A stretch of DNA of 64,000 bases from Pycnopodia helianthoides. Taxonomy: Eukaryota > Echinodermata > Asteroidea > Forcipulatida > Asteriidae. Below are positions 60,501-63,173 of the stretch, piece by piece (within the stretch, counting starts at the first letter, position 1; the number at the start of each line of letters is the position of its first letter). The translations under genes were made by a program, and so were the position numbers. The notes beneath the pieces are model-generated. The model ran no database searches. It was given only the letters and a program-made list of their open reading frames with translations, and was not told where the DNA came from. The DNA is taken from assembly GCA_032158295.1 (NCBI GenBank), contig CM063251.1:8533016-8597015 (forward strand), in the 5' to 3' direction.

Positions 60501-63173
60501 GTCGCTTGTTGGGCTACATGTACATGCCTCGAAAGTCCTTCTTCTCAGCTTTGTTTGTTCGCAGGCAAATGTGTAGTTGTCAAACTTATATCAACTTGAA
60601 ACTTTACATGTAGGTAGACAATAACTTGTAGATGGTTCTAAAAGTTGTGCCGTCATGATGACATCATGGCGTGTCGTGGCCGAGTGGTCTAGTTCACCGA
60701 ACCCAAGCTCTGGTGTTGTCAGCAGCACAGGGAAGGTTCGAATCCCGGTCGTGACACTTGTGCCCTTGAGCAAGGTACTTAATCATAATTGCTTCGTAAA
60801 AAGTTGGGAAGGTAGTGCATTCTGCTCTACCAGCCAGGCTCCCAGTGGATGATACCCATGCCTACATCCTTACGGACTGTGAAGGGGGTAACCCTGTTTC
60901 AGCCCCAGGAGTAGGTGGCAACGTGCCTCTGGTGCCAGTTGATTTTGGTCAACAGCCCAAATCAGTTAAGTGTAGCCCTCACCTTGAGTGGCCGTTCGGC
61001 CTTGTGAGTTAGGCGATATATCATAAAAAAAATTTTTAAAAATCATTCGGTGTCGAGTAACATTAAATATAAGTTTAATATTTGTACATTCTATACATCA
61101 TTGGAGAGGTCTTCCAAAACTTAACAAATGCTGCACAGAGTGTGACCCTATTTGACTTTGACTTCCGGTTCAAAATGAAAGTTGAAAATTTCATAAACTT
61201 ATATCTCAAGAACTACTTATACTAAAGTCAAAATGTTTACATCTGACTGTAGGTCCTTGAGACTTCTCAAACTTTTGCACAGAAATGAAACCAATTTGAC
61301 CTTAACTTTTGGTCGAAATAGGACGTTAAAGCCCACATATCTGTTAACCCGTTTAAACTGTGTGTAATGCAAAAGGACTGTGGCGGGCTGTTTCGCTCCA
61401 CTGATCACTGCTGAACCACATAACAATGAGTTGTTCGCGCTGTTGCACGAACACCTCAACAATGAGTTGTACAGGCTATTGCCCCGAACACCTCAATTAA
61501 GGTGTTTGGCTGTTACCTGAACACCTAATAAAAATCTTTACGAAAACAATAGCGGTTCTGACTACTATTTTGGAACAGCTAAAATGCATGAGATTAAATA
61601 ACCAATAGGGAACAATTGAAACTCAGAAATTATCTGGTATTCAATGTAGACAGTGTGGGGATACTTGATAAAAGAAAGAGAGTGACTAATGTTTTTCACA
61701 GAGTATATCAGGCATGTAACTTTTCCTCGGATCAGCTGATTTCCTCTTTTTTTATTCTCAGTTTTACCATTCAAAATTGAAAAATACTGTACAAAATCTT
61801 AGAAATTTTGTAATTCCCTCTTTTTTTGTGAAGTTACAGTTGCATGCCTGGTATATGAGAAAGGTATATCTCCCCCCCCTCCCCGAAAGTCCAACCTTAA
61901 AGGTACACATCTGCTTCGTTTGGCTATTTTGGCCACAGAATACAATTATTCATGAGTTTTTGACAAAAGAGACAAGTTACAAATAATTGTGGGAAAAAAA
62001 ATTGAACAAAAGATAATAAATCAGAGAGTCAGGAAGTATTCAAGCGTTCCTCAGTGCATGGCCTGGGGATCAGTGAGACTAAACCCTGAGTGCTTTGCAA
62101 TGCGTGGAAGTTGTGCATAGATCGCTGCTGGCACCACTCGTTAATTGTTTGTGTGAACGCAACGACATCTATGCCCCAAGTTAGTGCAATGAGTTTATTA
62201 TCCTGCCATATGTCAAAGTGATACGCCCTGTGTGTTGTAAAACTTCAACAAAAATTTTTGCAATGCAGTAGCGCTATTTTAGTATGGTTATCACTTTTGG
62301 ATTTATCATGCTTTTTGGAAGAAAAAAAATTGGTTCACCATTTTTTTTCTTTTCTTTTCCTGCTTGATGTTTTTGGAAAATCTTTGGATTGTTGAGGGAA
62401 TGTTCTCTTGGCATCGGGCCTTCATTGGTAGAAGGAAATAGAGTTTTGTGTAACTGGACTGATGTGTGTATATGTCAGTTGTTTACAAGTGACTTTGTGC
62501 TGGATGGATATGCAGACTGGATCCTCATGCCTCGCCATAGTTATAACATTTACATGAACAGAGCACCATTCTATTTCCATCATGGCACAACAATTTCACA
62601 TAAAGTTAACAGTTGCAATAGGGTATATAACAAATTAGCATTCATGTGTCACTCTAACTTTTTGAAATTTGTCAAGTTTTTTTTATTTTGTAACCTGCAA
62701 AATCTACAAAGTTTGAACATTAACAGTTACTTGAAACTCCTTATCTGACATAGGTCACTTAGATGTCCCCAACATACAGACGAGCAAAGGAAATTTGTCA
62801 GACGATATCTACTTAGAATTGACCCAGAGGGGAGATTTAGAATAAGACCAGATGGGTAAGTACTTGAATAATTATTTTAACATGAAAACATACTTCTTTT
62901 TGTTTCATTAAAAATGGATGCACATTGTTTGTCACAAGTACATTGTAAAATTTAAAGAAAGAAAACACAAGACACAATCCACCAAGTTACTTAAATGTGT
63001 TTTAACCTTTATTTAAACAAGGAGCTTGGAAACTGATGATATCCATGTTGATATTGATGGCTATGAGGATGGTGATGGCCAAGCTTTAAGAGAAACTCTG
63101 AATACAATGCAACAATGGGAAGGAAATACTTCATCTGCTAATCCTTCTCCTGCTGATTCTACTTCAACAACAA
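9458..63173 (+). CDS. ATXN7L3: ATXN7L3 (Sgf11-type SAGA deubiquitinase-module subunit), 3' end outside window
   Basis: Nine coding exons (9458-9514, 20346-20471, 32493-32668, 35464-35552, 38615-38692, 46539-46609, 59712-59815, 62754-62855, 63022-63173) all have GT-AG borders and compatible phases, giving at least 318 codons. Known role of the family: with ENY2 and ATXN7 it activates the USP22 ubiquitin protease in SAGA, removing ubiquitin from histone H2B in the nucleus. Seen: helix region at about residues 20-45 (with [20 protein letters not shown]), Sgf11 zinc finger with ligands C87, C90, H102 and C106, an acidic then basic linker at about 128-175, an SCA7-type zinc site C221, C232, C238 and H241, and a [15 protein letters not shown] motif near the C-terminus. 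Vertebrate ATXN7L3 is about 350 residues, so only a short tail should be missing. No rival family fits both zinc sites in this order. Confidence 0.93.
9515..10140. other. Intron 1 start, GTTGC-rich patch
   Basis: Intronic. 9780-9950 is locally CG-containing with repeated GTTGCGT/CGTTGC words; no coding signal. Confidence 0.5.
10141..10640 (-). repeat. Fragment of the hairpin-ended repeat family, reversed
   Basis: GGAACAGCTATTG, TTTTTAGGTGTTTGTGCA and a later ACAAGATCTTTGCACCATATGAAAGCTCTTG-type segment recur in the units at 21.5-27.4 kb, 31.4 kb and 61.1 kb. Too decayed for exact ends. Confidence 0.45.
10849..11190. mobile_element. TTAA-flanked MITE, family B
   Basis: TTAA at 10849-10852 and 11187-11190. 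Left end AGGTATTGTACACTTTTGGTAA; right end reads GGGTACAGGGCCT, a decayed complement. Internal words CAAACCTGTGAAAGTTTGAG and TCACAAGAAAATAGTGAAAA are shared with family A, so the two families are related. Confidence 0.75.
11191..12624. other. Intron 1, unresolved
   Basis: No supportable gene. Parts near 11700-12200 may be old LINE sequence, but no protein motif could be confirmed. Confidence 0.45.
12625..12841. mobile_element. TTAA MITE, family B, partial reversed copy
   Basis: Ends with AATTACCAAAAGTATCCACT and GTC followed by TTAA (12838-12841), the complement of the family B left end (AGxCAGTGGATACTTTTGGTAATT). The other end is not recognisable. Confidence 0.65.
12908..13640 (-). mobile_element. 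L2/CR1-type LINE, 3'-coding remnant
   Basis: The minus-strand frame at 13595-13125 reads [19 protein letters not shown], then [20 protein letters not shown] and [12 protein letters not shown], the standard end of L2/CR1 reverse transcriptases. The 3' end runs into a TAATAATAATAATGGAG...TATAGCGCC tail at 12908-12945. 5'-truncated; the catalytic RT core is absent. Confidence 0.8.
13641..14018. other. Intron 1, unresolved
   Basis: Contains T-runs and no supportable gene. Confidence 0.5.
14019..14086. promoter_or_regulatory. Cluster of five inverted CCAAT boxes
   Basis: ATTGG (reverse CCAAT) begins at 14019, 14033, 14048, 14063 and 14082, spaced 14, 15, 15 and 19 bp. Four have a GATTGG context with CAGCCAATC-like complements. 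Arrays of this kind bind NF-Y in known promoters. Here it lies in intron 1 next to a more CG-containing stretch (14100-14300), which could mark a promoter or simply a tandem duplication. Confidence 0.5.
14087..14937. other. Intron 1, unresolved, with a duplicated GATCGCGATC word
   Basis: ATGATCGCGATCTG occurs at about 14707 and 14813. 14200-14320 contains short palindromes (AAGGGAAATTCCCTT). No coding sequence identified. Confidence 0.4.
14938..15400 (-). mobile_element. Penelope-like element, GIY-YIG endonuclease end
   Basis: The minus-strand frame at 15291-14938 reads [35 protein letters not shown], then [12 protein letters not shown] and [14 protein letters not shown]. Penelope-like retroelements end with a GIY-YIG nuclease of this form (YIGET.R.L..RL.EH, SA...H, H.IDW, R.IKEAIEI, W..L). 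The RT is missing. It is the nearer half of an element split by the insertion at 15508-16872. Confidence 0.75.
15502..16878. mobile_element. CAGG...CCTG TIR element with a BED-type finger (hAT-like)
   Basis: Ends CAGGGATGAGATTCT (from 15508) and the complement of CAGGAATGAGATTCT (to 16872). A 6-bp direct repeat TGTGTT flanks it (15502-15507, 16873-16878). It sits inside Penelope-like sequence. Additional near-end motif AGACCTTT occurs on both sides in inverted orientation. The BED-like finger inside points to hAT, although hAT elements normally duplicate 8 bp. Confidence 0.65.
16393..16581 (+). pseudogene. BED-type zinc-finger fragment of a hAT-like transposase
   Basis: Frame from 16393 to the stop at 16579-16581 reads [20 protein letters not shown], then [18 protein letters not shown]. 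The C-x2-C with a later KH is the usual BED/hAT N-terminal finger (W...KA.C..C...L.YG.GGK..L.KH). No catalytic domain follows; it is a remnant inside the non-autonomous element. Confidence 0.6.
16879..17163. mobile_element. Penelope-like element, distal part with a TGAAGA...GAAACG terminal motif
   Basis: Continues the element split by the 15508-16872 insertion. On the + strand CTGAAGA (17074-17080), a stem ATCAG/CTGAT (17083-17087, 17094-17098), GAAA (17100-17103) and GTC (17110-17112) occur in the order of a hammerhead ribozyme core. AACACTACTCAAAAGAGA near 17139 is another phrase common in such elements. Stem I of a ribozyme does not pair here. Confidence 0.45.
17164..17755. other. Intron 1, unresolved
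   Basis: AT-rich with no recognisable gene or repeat ends. Confidence 0.5.
17756..19122. mobile_element. hAT-type non-autonomous element
   Basis: Perfect 8-bp target duplication GTTACAAG (17756-17763 and 19115-19122) encloses a 1351-bp element with inverted ends CAGGCGCGGTTCTA; next to both ends is a C-rich/G-rich GTCTAGCCCCCC-type block. The 8-bp duplication and CAGG ends are the hAT signature. No transposase is readable. Confidence 0.9.
19123..19675. other. Intron 1, unresolved
   Basis: Contains TACATGTACATGTACATGTA near 19486-19505; otherwise nothing recognised. Confidence 0.5.
19676..19945 (-). mobile_element. tRNA-like SINE, family S, copy 1
   Basis: On the minus strand about 170 nt of non-tRNA sequence (GATCCCTGGCTATACAGCAG, GGCTTCTGACT.GCACC) precedes a tRNA-like block, GGGCTAGATAGCTCAGTTGG (A box) to GTTCCAATCC (B box), then a short tail. 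Other copies are at 38998-39310 and 52515-53062. Confidence 0.7.
19946..20345. other. Intron 1 end
   Basis: AT-rich; ends in the exon 2 acceptor. No other feature. Confidence 0.6.
20346..20471 (+). CDS. ATXN7L3: ATXN7L3 exon 2 (ENY2-binding helix region)
   Basis: Follows TTCAG at 20341-20345 and ends before GT at 20472; phase 0 on both sides. Its 42 codons include [16 protein letters not shown] and a [11 protein letters not shown] stretch, matching the ATXN7L3/Sgf11 N-terminus that forms the long helix held by ENY2 (yeast Sus1). Confidence 0.92.
20472..21572. other. Intron 2 start, unresolved
   Basis: No gene. CTTGGCCCTAAAATGTAAAC near 20688 recurs near 63660, so an old dispersed repeat is present. 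Confidence 0.45.
21573..22840 (+). mobile_element. Hairpin-ended repeat unit 1 (Helentron/HINE-like?)
   Basis: Starts ACTAGACCTTAGGTGTTTGT with a GTGTTTGTGAACAAACAC palindrome and AGCTGTTCCG at 21607-21616. Ends with a hairpin AGCTGTTCCG/CGGAACAGCT (22805-22814, 22825-22834) followed by TAATAA. The start and end thus carry complementary subterminal words. The middle is a ~130-bp tandem array. A terminal 3' hairpin, subterminal inverted repeats and internal tandem repeats recall Helentron-associated elements, but no helicase is present. Confidence 0.5.
21730..22560 (+). repeat. ~130-bp tandem array (AGTAAAGGTCA ... GGGGTCACGG)
   Basis: AGTAAAGGT starts at 21862, 21992, 22121 and 22252, a period of 129-131 bp. 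Each unit has TTCCGGTTGA, AGTAAAGGTCA, GGGGTCACGG, CTATAACTGAA and TTGAGATATGGT. The units at both ends are diverged or truncated. Confidence 0.9.
22841..22915 (+). repeat. Duplicated 3' hairpin end
   Basis: ATCTCGACGATTACAATAGC and the AGCTGTTCCG/CGGAACAGCT hairpin (22869-22878, 22890-22899) repeat the terminus of unit 1, again followed by TAATAATAA. Confidence 0.85.
23250..25180. mobile_element. 1.9-kb TIR element with ATTT target duplication
   Basis: Inverted ends 23254-23287 and 25143-25176 match at 33 of 34 positions (GTGACCCGCTCTGCAAAAAA, then GGCCC and TAAGTCGC). ATTT flanks both sides (23250-23253, 25177-25180). A related uninterrupted sequence at about 25461-25490 shows the empty site. 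The minus-strand ORF 24337-24020, acidic ([13 protein letters not shown]), is not recognised. A 4-bp duplication leaves the superfamily open. A related fragment of its right part lies near 30430-30540 in reverse. Confidence 0.8.
24485..24579. mobile_element. 77-bp mini-element nested in the 1.9-kb element
   Basis: Inverted ends CAACCTCGTCCCCA (24494) and complement (to 24570), flanked by AGTTGACTG (24485-24493) and AGTTGGCTG (24571-24579), a 9-bp duplication with one change. Confidence 0.65.
25232..25826. promoter_or_regulatory. CRE-type palindromes inside the repeat
   Basis: TGACGTCA at 25232-25239, 25244-25251, 25528-25535, 25807-25814 and 25819-25826; the paired sites form a 20-bp palindrome TGACGTCATCGATGACGTCA. 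TGACGTCA is the full cAMP-response element bound by CREB/ATF. Whether the sites are bound here is unknown. Confidence 0.6.
26050..26722. mobile_element. Foldback element, ~280-bp arms, 9-bp target duplication
   Basis: Arms of about 280 bp (26059-26335 and 26438-26713) are complementary with small gaps; the inner 40 bp (CTAGCCCGTGAGCCGTCAGG, then CTCACAGCCTTGACGATCTT) is nearly perfect. Flanked by GAACAGCCA (26050-26058) and GAACAGCTA (26714-26722). Long arms and a 9-bp duplication suit a Mutator-like (MULE) foldback. No ORF of note. Confidence 0.75.
26736..27450 (+). mobile_element. Hairpin-ended repeat unit 3
   Basis: Begins exactly like unit 1 (ACTAGACCTTAGGTGTTTGT and the AACAAACAC palindrome) and contains GGAAGTAAAGGTCA, GGTTCAGGAGATATGA and TGACGTCA motifs. 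No terminal hairpin is visible; the 3' end is lost. Confidence 0.55.
27451..29530. other. Intron 2, unresolved
   Basis: Mostly AT-rich. CATCAGACTCT is repeated near 28606 and 28630, and TGTACATGTACCTGTACATG lies near 29370. No coding sequence supported. Confidence 0.5.
29531..30345 (+). mobile_element. Hairpin-ended repeat unit 4
   Basis: Contains ACTTCCGATTTGAACCGGAAGT, AGGTCAAATGGGGTC, GATGACGTCATC at about 29736 and 30076, and ends with two GACTTGTTCGCGCTG...CACAAACACCTC-type hairpin words (about 30238-30332). Same architecture as units 1-3. Confidence 0.55.
30346..32492. other. Intron 2 end, unresolved, with repeat fragments
   Basis: 30430-30540 resembles the complement of 24770-24890. 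31350-31520 carries GATGACGTCAT and a CATATGAAAGCTCTTGA phrase shared with 10560 and 61140. 32014-32030 is a G-run. No gene. Confidence 0.45.
32493..32668 (+). CDS. ATXN7L3: ATXN7L3 exon 3 (Sgf11 zinc finger)
   Basis: Starts in phase 0 after AG at 32491-32492 and ends two bases into a codon before GTAAGT at 32669. Encodes [20 protein letters not shown] followed by [13 protein letters not shown]. The C-x2-C-x11-H-x3-C pattern is the Sgf11 zinc finger; in the yeast complex this finger contacts the nucleosome acidic patch next to the protease. This is the most diagnostic exon. Confidence 0.96.
33097..33464. mobile_element. TTAA MITE, family B, older copy
   Basis: Left end AGGGAGTGTATACCTTTGGT, right end ATGGTATACTTTGCCT followed by TTAA (33461-33464). 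TACTTGGTAAGAAGTGCTGC and TTGAGAAACAATTCC are shared with the other copies. The left TTAA has changed to TTGA. Confidence 0.7.
33465..34078. other. Intron 3, unresolved
   Basis: AT-rich with no recognisable feature. Confidence 0.55.
34080..35165 (+). repeat. 23-bp minisatellite with two alternating variants
   Basis: From about 34341 to 35122, 34 consecutive units of 23 bp have the form GGTCTATTGAKTGAGATTTTGGT. K is T (variant A) or G (variant B). Reading A/B in order gives AABAB AABAB AAABBBABBB AAAAAABAAAA BBB. Upstream (34128-34340) and downstream units are more diverged. Confidence 0.95.
35464..35552 (+). CDS. ATXN7L3: ATXN7L3 exon 4 (acidic linker)
   Basis: Follows CGCCAG ending at 35463. 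Its first base completes an Arg codon begun in exon 3, and it ends one base into a codon before GTAACT. Encodes [10 protein letters not shown] and then an acidic run ([15 protein letters not shown]). Vertebrate ATXN7L3 has the same RIAN motif and acidic, tryptophan-containing stretch here. Confidence 0.92.
35690..38120 (-). mobile_element. L2/CR1-type LINE (EN-RT), degraded
   Basis: Minus-strand order: endonuclease fragment ([16 protein letters not shown] near 37880), RT start ([20 protein letters not shown] then [13 protein letters not shown] near 36860), [10 protein letters not shown] near 36710, YADDTKLYF near 36450, and the tail (LHWLPVAHR near 35960). Ends in a TATAAAGCGCTTTATA-type 3' sequence near 35690. 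Frameshifts throughout, and a 170-bp MITE splits the RT. Confidence 0.8.
36527..36696. mobile_element. 170-bp CACTG-ended MITE inside the LINE
   Basis: Ends CACTGATAAAAATGG and the complement of CACTACCAGAAATTG, followed inward on both sides by CTTGAAATAAGA. Internally GTGTCACTCC/GGAGTGA is another inverted pair, so it can fold almost end to end. It interrupts the LINE RT between the [10 protein letters not shown] and YADD blocks. Confidence 0.75.
38121..38614. other. Intron 4 end
   Basis: No recognisable gene. TATTCTACTGCAGAAAATA-like and reverse TATTGTAGAATAGGAAATCC words hint at a small inverted repeat (about 38325-38370 versus 38536-38570). Confidence 0.4.
38615..38692 (+). CDS. ATXN7L3: ATXN7L3 exon 5 (basic linker)
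   Basis: Follows TTTTTAAG ending at 38614, enters one base into a codon and leaves one base into the next before GTGAGC. Encodes a lysine-rich stretch with NSPRRSKGK, matching the NSPRRSKS-type motif of vertebrate ATXN7L3; it looks like a nuclear-localisation or DNA-contacting segment (inference). Confidence 0.9.
38693..38997. repeat. GCCCTCTATCGAC-containing repeat fragment
   Basis: CGCCCTCTATCGACAAAAGT at about 38812 is related to copies near 43550 and 43905. A CCAAAGTGT/ACACTTTGG hairpin lies near 38860-38883. Confidence 0.45.
38998..39310 (+). mobile_element. tRNA-like SINE, family S, copy 2
   Basis: GATCCCTGGCTACACGGCAG and GGCTTCTGACTGGCACC precede a tRNA-like block at 39163-39236 (GGGCTAGATAGCTCAGTTGG ... 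GTTGGTTAAAATCCC ... CTAGTC). A tail ends CAGTTTCCCTTGTGG...TTACTTGAC. The tRNA-like part has A and B boxes, but a weak anticodon stem and a changed T-arm (GGTTAAAATCC) argue against a functional tRNA. Confidence 0.75.
40058..40998 (+). pseudogene. DIRS RNase H and linker, frameshifted
   Basis: Frame 2 gives [16 protein letters not shown] (first catalytic Asp) and [15 protein letters not shown] (catalytic Glu). Near 40285 the reading moves to frame 1 with [29 protein letters not shown] (last Asp), then HIDLFAS and ADALSIKW. This is the RNase H of DIRS-type elements and its C-terminal extension. A TGA at 40996-40998 stops the frame just as the recombinase begins. The RT that should lie upstream is absent. 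Confidence 0.85.
40960..41905 (+). pseudogene. DIRS tyrosine recombinase, broken
   Basis: Read-through of the TGA gives [20 protein letters not shown] and [20 protein letters not shown] (core-binding domain), ending at a stop at 41239-41241. A second frame from 41315 gives [20 protein letters not shown] (first catalytic Arg region) and [19 protein letters not shown] third frame at about 41766 gives AHDIRAVAT and [16 protein letters not shown], holding the second Arg and the probable nucleophilic Tyr. These are hallmarks of the YR domain that replaces the DDE integrase in DIRS elements. At least two frameshifts and several stops make it inactive. Confidence 0.85.
42498..44189. repeat. Intron 5, fragments of dispersed repeats
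   Basis: 42740-42800 is the reversed start of the hairpin-ended family (GTGTTTGTAACGCAACAAACAC, CTAGTTAATGTTGTTATTATT). GCGCCCTCTATC(T/G)AC occurs near 43550 and 43905. No gene found. Confidence 0.45.
44190..44480 (-). mobile_element. Non-LTR retrotransposon RT fragment
   Basis: The minus strand from about 44453 reads [20 protein letters not shown], then PGVDNIPAE, and after a one-base shift [20 protein letters not shown]. This is the opening of a LINE reverse transcriptase (EV..A...[14 protein letters not shown]). Short, frameshifted and isolated. Confidence 0.7.
44609..45752. mobile_element. 1.14-kb TIR element with subterminal CATTCAATTTCA repeats
   Basis: Inverted ends AGGTTTTCCCGGCCAATTTC (44611-44630) and its complement (45729-45748). 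Inside the left end ATTCAATTTCA occurs three times plus variants; inside the right end its complement TGAAATTGAAT and variants occur at least four times. No transposase. The target duplication is unclear because the flanks are AT-rich (TTTATA/TATATT). Confidence 0.75.
45840..45870. repeat. (GGGAC)n microsatellite
   Basis: CGGGACGGGACGGGACGGGA tract next to the TIR element. Confidence 0.9.
46040..46372. mobile_element. GACTAGT-rich MITE, copy 1
   Basis: Shares ATATTGTTGCATCAAAA.GAT, GCATACTTCACA and TAGTCATGACTAGTGTCAAA with 51013-51297. The right end is complementary to AGGCCTGGGCGAC; the left end is uncertain. Confidence 0.6.
46539..46609 (+). CDS. ATXN7L3: ATXN7L3 exon 6 (variable linker)
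   Basis: Follows TTTGCAG ending at 46538; completes a Gly codon and ends in phase 0 before GTAATA. Encodes 23 full codons ([20 protein letters not shown] and three more). The phase fits both neighbours and the splice sites are reasonable. The linker is poorly conserved, so this exon is less certain than the zinc-site exons. Confidence 0.75.
46610..47280. other. Intron 6 start: short tandem repeat and a LINE 3' tail
   Basis: GCGCCACAG(C/T)A is repeated three times at about 47070-47112 with a 16-17 bp period. GATAAAGCGCTACATGAGAA then TATTATTATTATTA (about 47225-47263) resembles a + strand LINE/SINE 3' end. No coding part. Confidence 0.5.
47281..47763. other. Intron 6, unresolved
   Basis: Nothing recognised. 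Confidence 0.55.
47764..47876. mobile_element. Small foldback/MITE, ~48-bp arms
   Basis: CACTGCGTAGTAATAACC...GTTAATGGACC and its imperfect complement GGTCCATTAACTG...CACGCAGTG face each other across a ~15-bp loop. Confidence 0.75.
47877..48530. other. Intron 6, unresolved
   Basis: Contains TACATGTACATGTACA near 48463; no gene. Confidence 0.5.
48538..48610. repeat. 17-bp tandem repeat, ~4 copies
   Basis: TACATGGCTTCTGTTTA repeated four times without change; a further ACATGGCTT lies at 48645. Confidence 0.95.
48784..48832. repeat. AGAGGGCGC inverted pair
   Basis: CTAGAGGGCGC and GCGCCCTCT face each other across ~25 bp of AT-rich DNA; the GCGCCCTCT word also occurs at 38812, 43550 and 43905. 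Confidence 0.6.
49130..50200 (-). mobile_element. LINE reverse-transcriptase remnant
   Basis: Minus-strand phrases: [20 protein letters not shown] near 49660, [20 protein letters not shown] then [14 protein letters not shown] near 49520, and [18 protein letters not shown] near 49280. These match the middle and end of a non-LTR RT (TDF.KAFDR, G..SG.PQGS.LGP). Frameshifted, with stops; the expected catalytic YADD block is degraded (NMQMTQHL). Confidence 0.7.
50201..51012. other. Intron 6, unresolved
   Basis: No recognised gene. GTACACAGTACACAG and a TGTGCACAGTTGTGCA palindromic stretch lie near 50675-50712. Confidence 0.45.
51013..51297. mobile_element. GACTAGT-rich MITE, copy 2
   Basis: Left AGGCCTGGGTGACTAGTG; right end complementary to AAGCCTAGGCAGCTAGTC. 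Repeated GACTAGTG/TCAAA words inside. ~285 bp, no ORF. Confidence 0.65.
51541..52037 (+). CDS. Unrecognised open frame, possibly transposon-derived
   Basis: A 112-codon frame (51699-52037) includes [40 protein letters not shown] and [20 protein letters not shown]. The composition (clustered Trp, Cys, His) looks like genuine protein rather than chance, and the sequence upstream to 51541 is also unusually C-rich. I recognise no family, and no splice sites link it to ATXN7L3. It may be the end of an unknown transposon protein or an unrelated small gene in intron 6. The start at 51699 is only the first ATG. Confidence 0.3.
52038..52514. other. Intron 6, unresolved
   Basis: No recognised gene or repeat. 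Confidence 0.5.
52515..52800 (-). mobile_element. tRNA-like SINE, family S, copy 3
   Basis: Complement of a tRNA-like block (GATTTGAACCAGTGACCTCC ... GAGCTATCTAGGCCTA), then GGGGGTGCCAGTCAGAAGCC and CAGGGATCACACCCAAG, in the same order as copies 1 and 2 reversed. Ends GTCAAGTAATAAGCCACAAG. Confidence 0.8.
52826..53062 (+). mobile_element. tRNA-like SINE, family S, copy 4, rearranged
   Basis: A minus-strand tRNA-like end (GGGATTTGAACCAATGACCT, to about 52863) is joined directly to + strand GGCTTCTGACTGGCACCCC, followed by the + strand tRNA-like block (GAGCGCCGGCACATTAATCC) and the TTTATTACTTGAC tail. Two oppositely oriented pieces abut near 52864. Confidence 0.7.
53200..55340 (-). mobile_element. 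L2/CR1-type LINE, degraded, interrupted by a MITE
   Basis: Minus-strand order: 5' coding end ([20 protein letters not shown] near 54650), then after the [59 protein letters not shown] and [14 protein letters not shown] near 53880, and [14 protein letters not shown] near 53300. The YADD motif reads YADN, so the catalytic pair is damaged. 55320-55165 looks like the endonuclease-RT linker. Confidence 0.8.
54254..54626. mobile_element. TTAA MITE, family B, youngest copy
   Basis: TTAA at 54254-54257 and 54623-54626. The 365-bp element has perfect inverted ends, AGGCACAGTACACGTTTGGT plus AAT. Removing it with one TTAA rejoins the host LINE frame as YDHF-N-VNSL. No ORF. Confidence 0.95.
55337..55414 (-). 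repeat. LINE/SINE 3'-tail-like sequence
   Basis: TAATAATGATAATAAAAAGG then CCTTTATATAGCGCC and CCCCAAAGTGCC, a typical 3' terminus of invertebrate LINE/SINE copies in reverse. Confidence 0.45.
55415..55805. mobile_element. TTAA MITE, family A copy 2 (reversed)
   Basis: Complement of 3865-4258 at high similarity, including CGCTCAGTGAGCG and TTTCATGCAAATGTGTAATC. Right end ACCAATTCTGTAATATTCCT then TTAA (55802-55805); the left tip is decayed. Confidence 0.85.
55806..56690. other. Intron 6, unresolved
   Basis: AT-rich; no recognised feature. Confidence 0.5.
56691..57110 (+). mobile_element. Hairpin-ended repeat unit 6
   Basis: Contains GGTTTCAGCC.GAAG.TAAGGTGAAAT.GGGTCA and ends AACAATAGATGTTCGGCTGA with TGCCTGAACATCT forming the terminal hairpin (about 57078-57104). 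Confidence 0.5.
57240..58530 (-). mobile_element. L2/CR1-type LINE, degraded
   Basis: Minus-strand phrases: [20 protein letters not shown] and [13 protein letters not shown] near 58270 (RT entry), SDSISVTCG near 57855, and [20 protein letters not shown] then [11 protein letters not shown] near 57740 (the YADD position reads YTND). Heavily frameshifted. Confidence 0.7.
57408..57586. mobile_element. 167-bp CAGG...CCTG MITE inside the LINE
   Basis: Ends CAGGCCTGGAATT (57414) and complement (to 57580), flanked by GGAGGT on both sides (57408-57413, 57581-57586). Internal GGAGGCCATGGCCTCC palindromes at about 57539-57565. Confidence 0.75.
58531..59711. other. Intron 6 end, unresolved
   Basis: AT-rich, no recognised repeat. 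An open frame with a good GTAAGT donor at 59650 lacks a matching acceptor (see rejected items). Confidence 0.5.
59712..59815 (+). CDS. ATXN7L3: ATXN7L3 exon 7 (SCA7-type domain, first half)
   Basis: Follows TTTTAG ending at 59711 in phase 0; the donor is GTAAGTAC at 59816, two bases into a Lys codon. Encodes [20 protein letters not shown] and TRKMCT. The CGVISEHT(K/R)KMCT block is nearly invariant in ATXN7L3 and holds two zinc ligands of the SCA7-type site. Confidence 0.95.
59816..60660. other. Intron 7 start, unresolved
   Basis: A T-run followed by a 12-base G-run lies near 59920-59938. No gene. Confidence 0.55.
60661..61035 (+). mobile_element. tRNA-derived SINE
   Basis: A Leu/Ser-type tRNA-like head with A box GTGGCCGAGTGGTCTAG (about 60676) and B box GGTTCGAATCC (about 60736) is followed by a TTGTGCCCTTGAGCAAGGTA block, resembling the conserved central domain of a widespread animal SINE superfamily. 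A unique body then ends in an A-rich tail near 61025. Confidence 0.8.
61060..61585 (+). mobile_element. Hairpin-ended repeat unit 5
   Basis: Contains TTTGACTTCCGGTTCAAAAT-type and CTCAAGAACTACTT motifs, then successive terminal hairpins: GAGTTGTTCGCGCTG...CACGAACACCTC twice, AGGTGTTTGGC...CCTGAACACCT, and AATAGCGGTTCTGAC...GGAACAGCTA near 61548-61580. Confidence 0.55.
61586..62753. other. Intron 7 end, unresolved
   Basis: Open frames here show no conserved motif. Nothing recognised. Confidence 0.5.
62754..62855 (+). CDS. ATXN7L3: ATXN7L3 exon 8 (SCA7-type domain, second half)
   Basis: Follows TGACATAG ending at 62753; its first base completes the Lys codon of exon 7. Encodes [20 protein letters not shown] and a short basic tail, ending two bases into a Gly codon before [17 protein letters not shown] is the hallmark of the family and supplies the last Cys and His of the zinc site. 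Confidence 0.95.
63022..63173 (+). CDS. ATXN7L3: ATXN7L3 exon 9 (acidic/serine-rich C-terminal part)
   Basis: Follows AAACAAG ending at 63021 and ends one base into a codon before GTAAGT. Encodes an aspartate-rich stretch, then [15 protein letters not shown] and a Ser/Pro/Thr-rich tail, paralleling the QALI.RLQWDGSS region of vertebrate proteins. It ends in an open frame, so at least one more exon follows past 64000. Confidence 0.9.
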
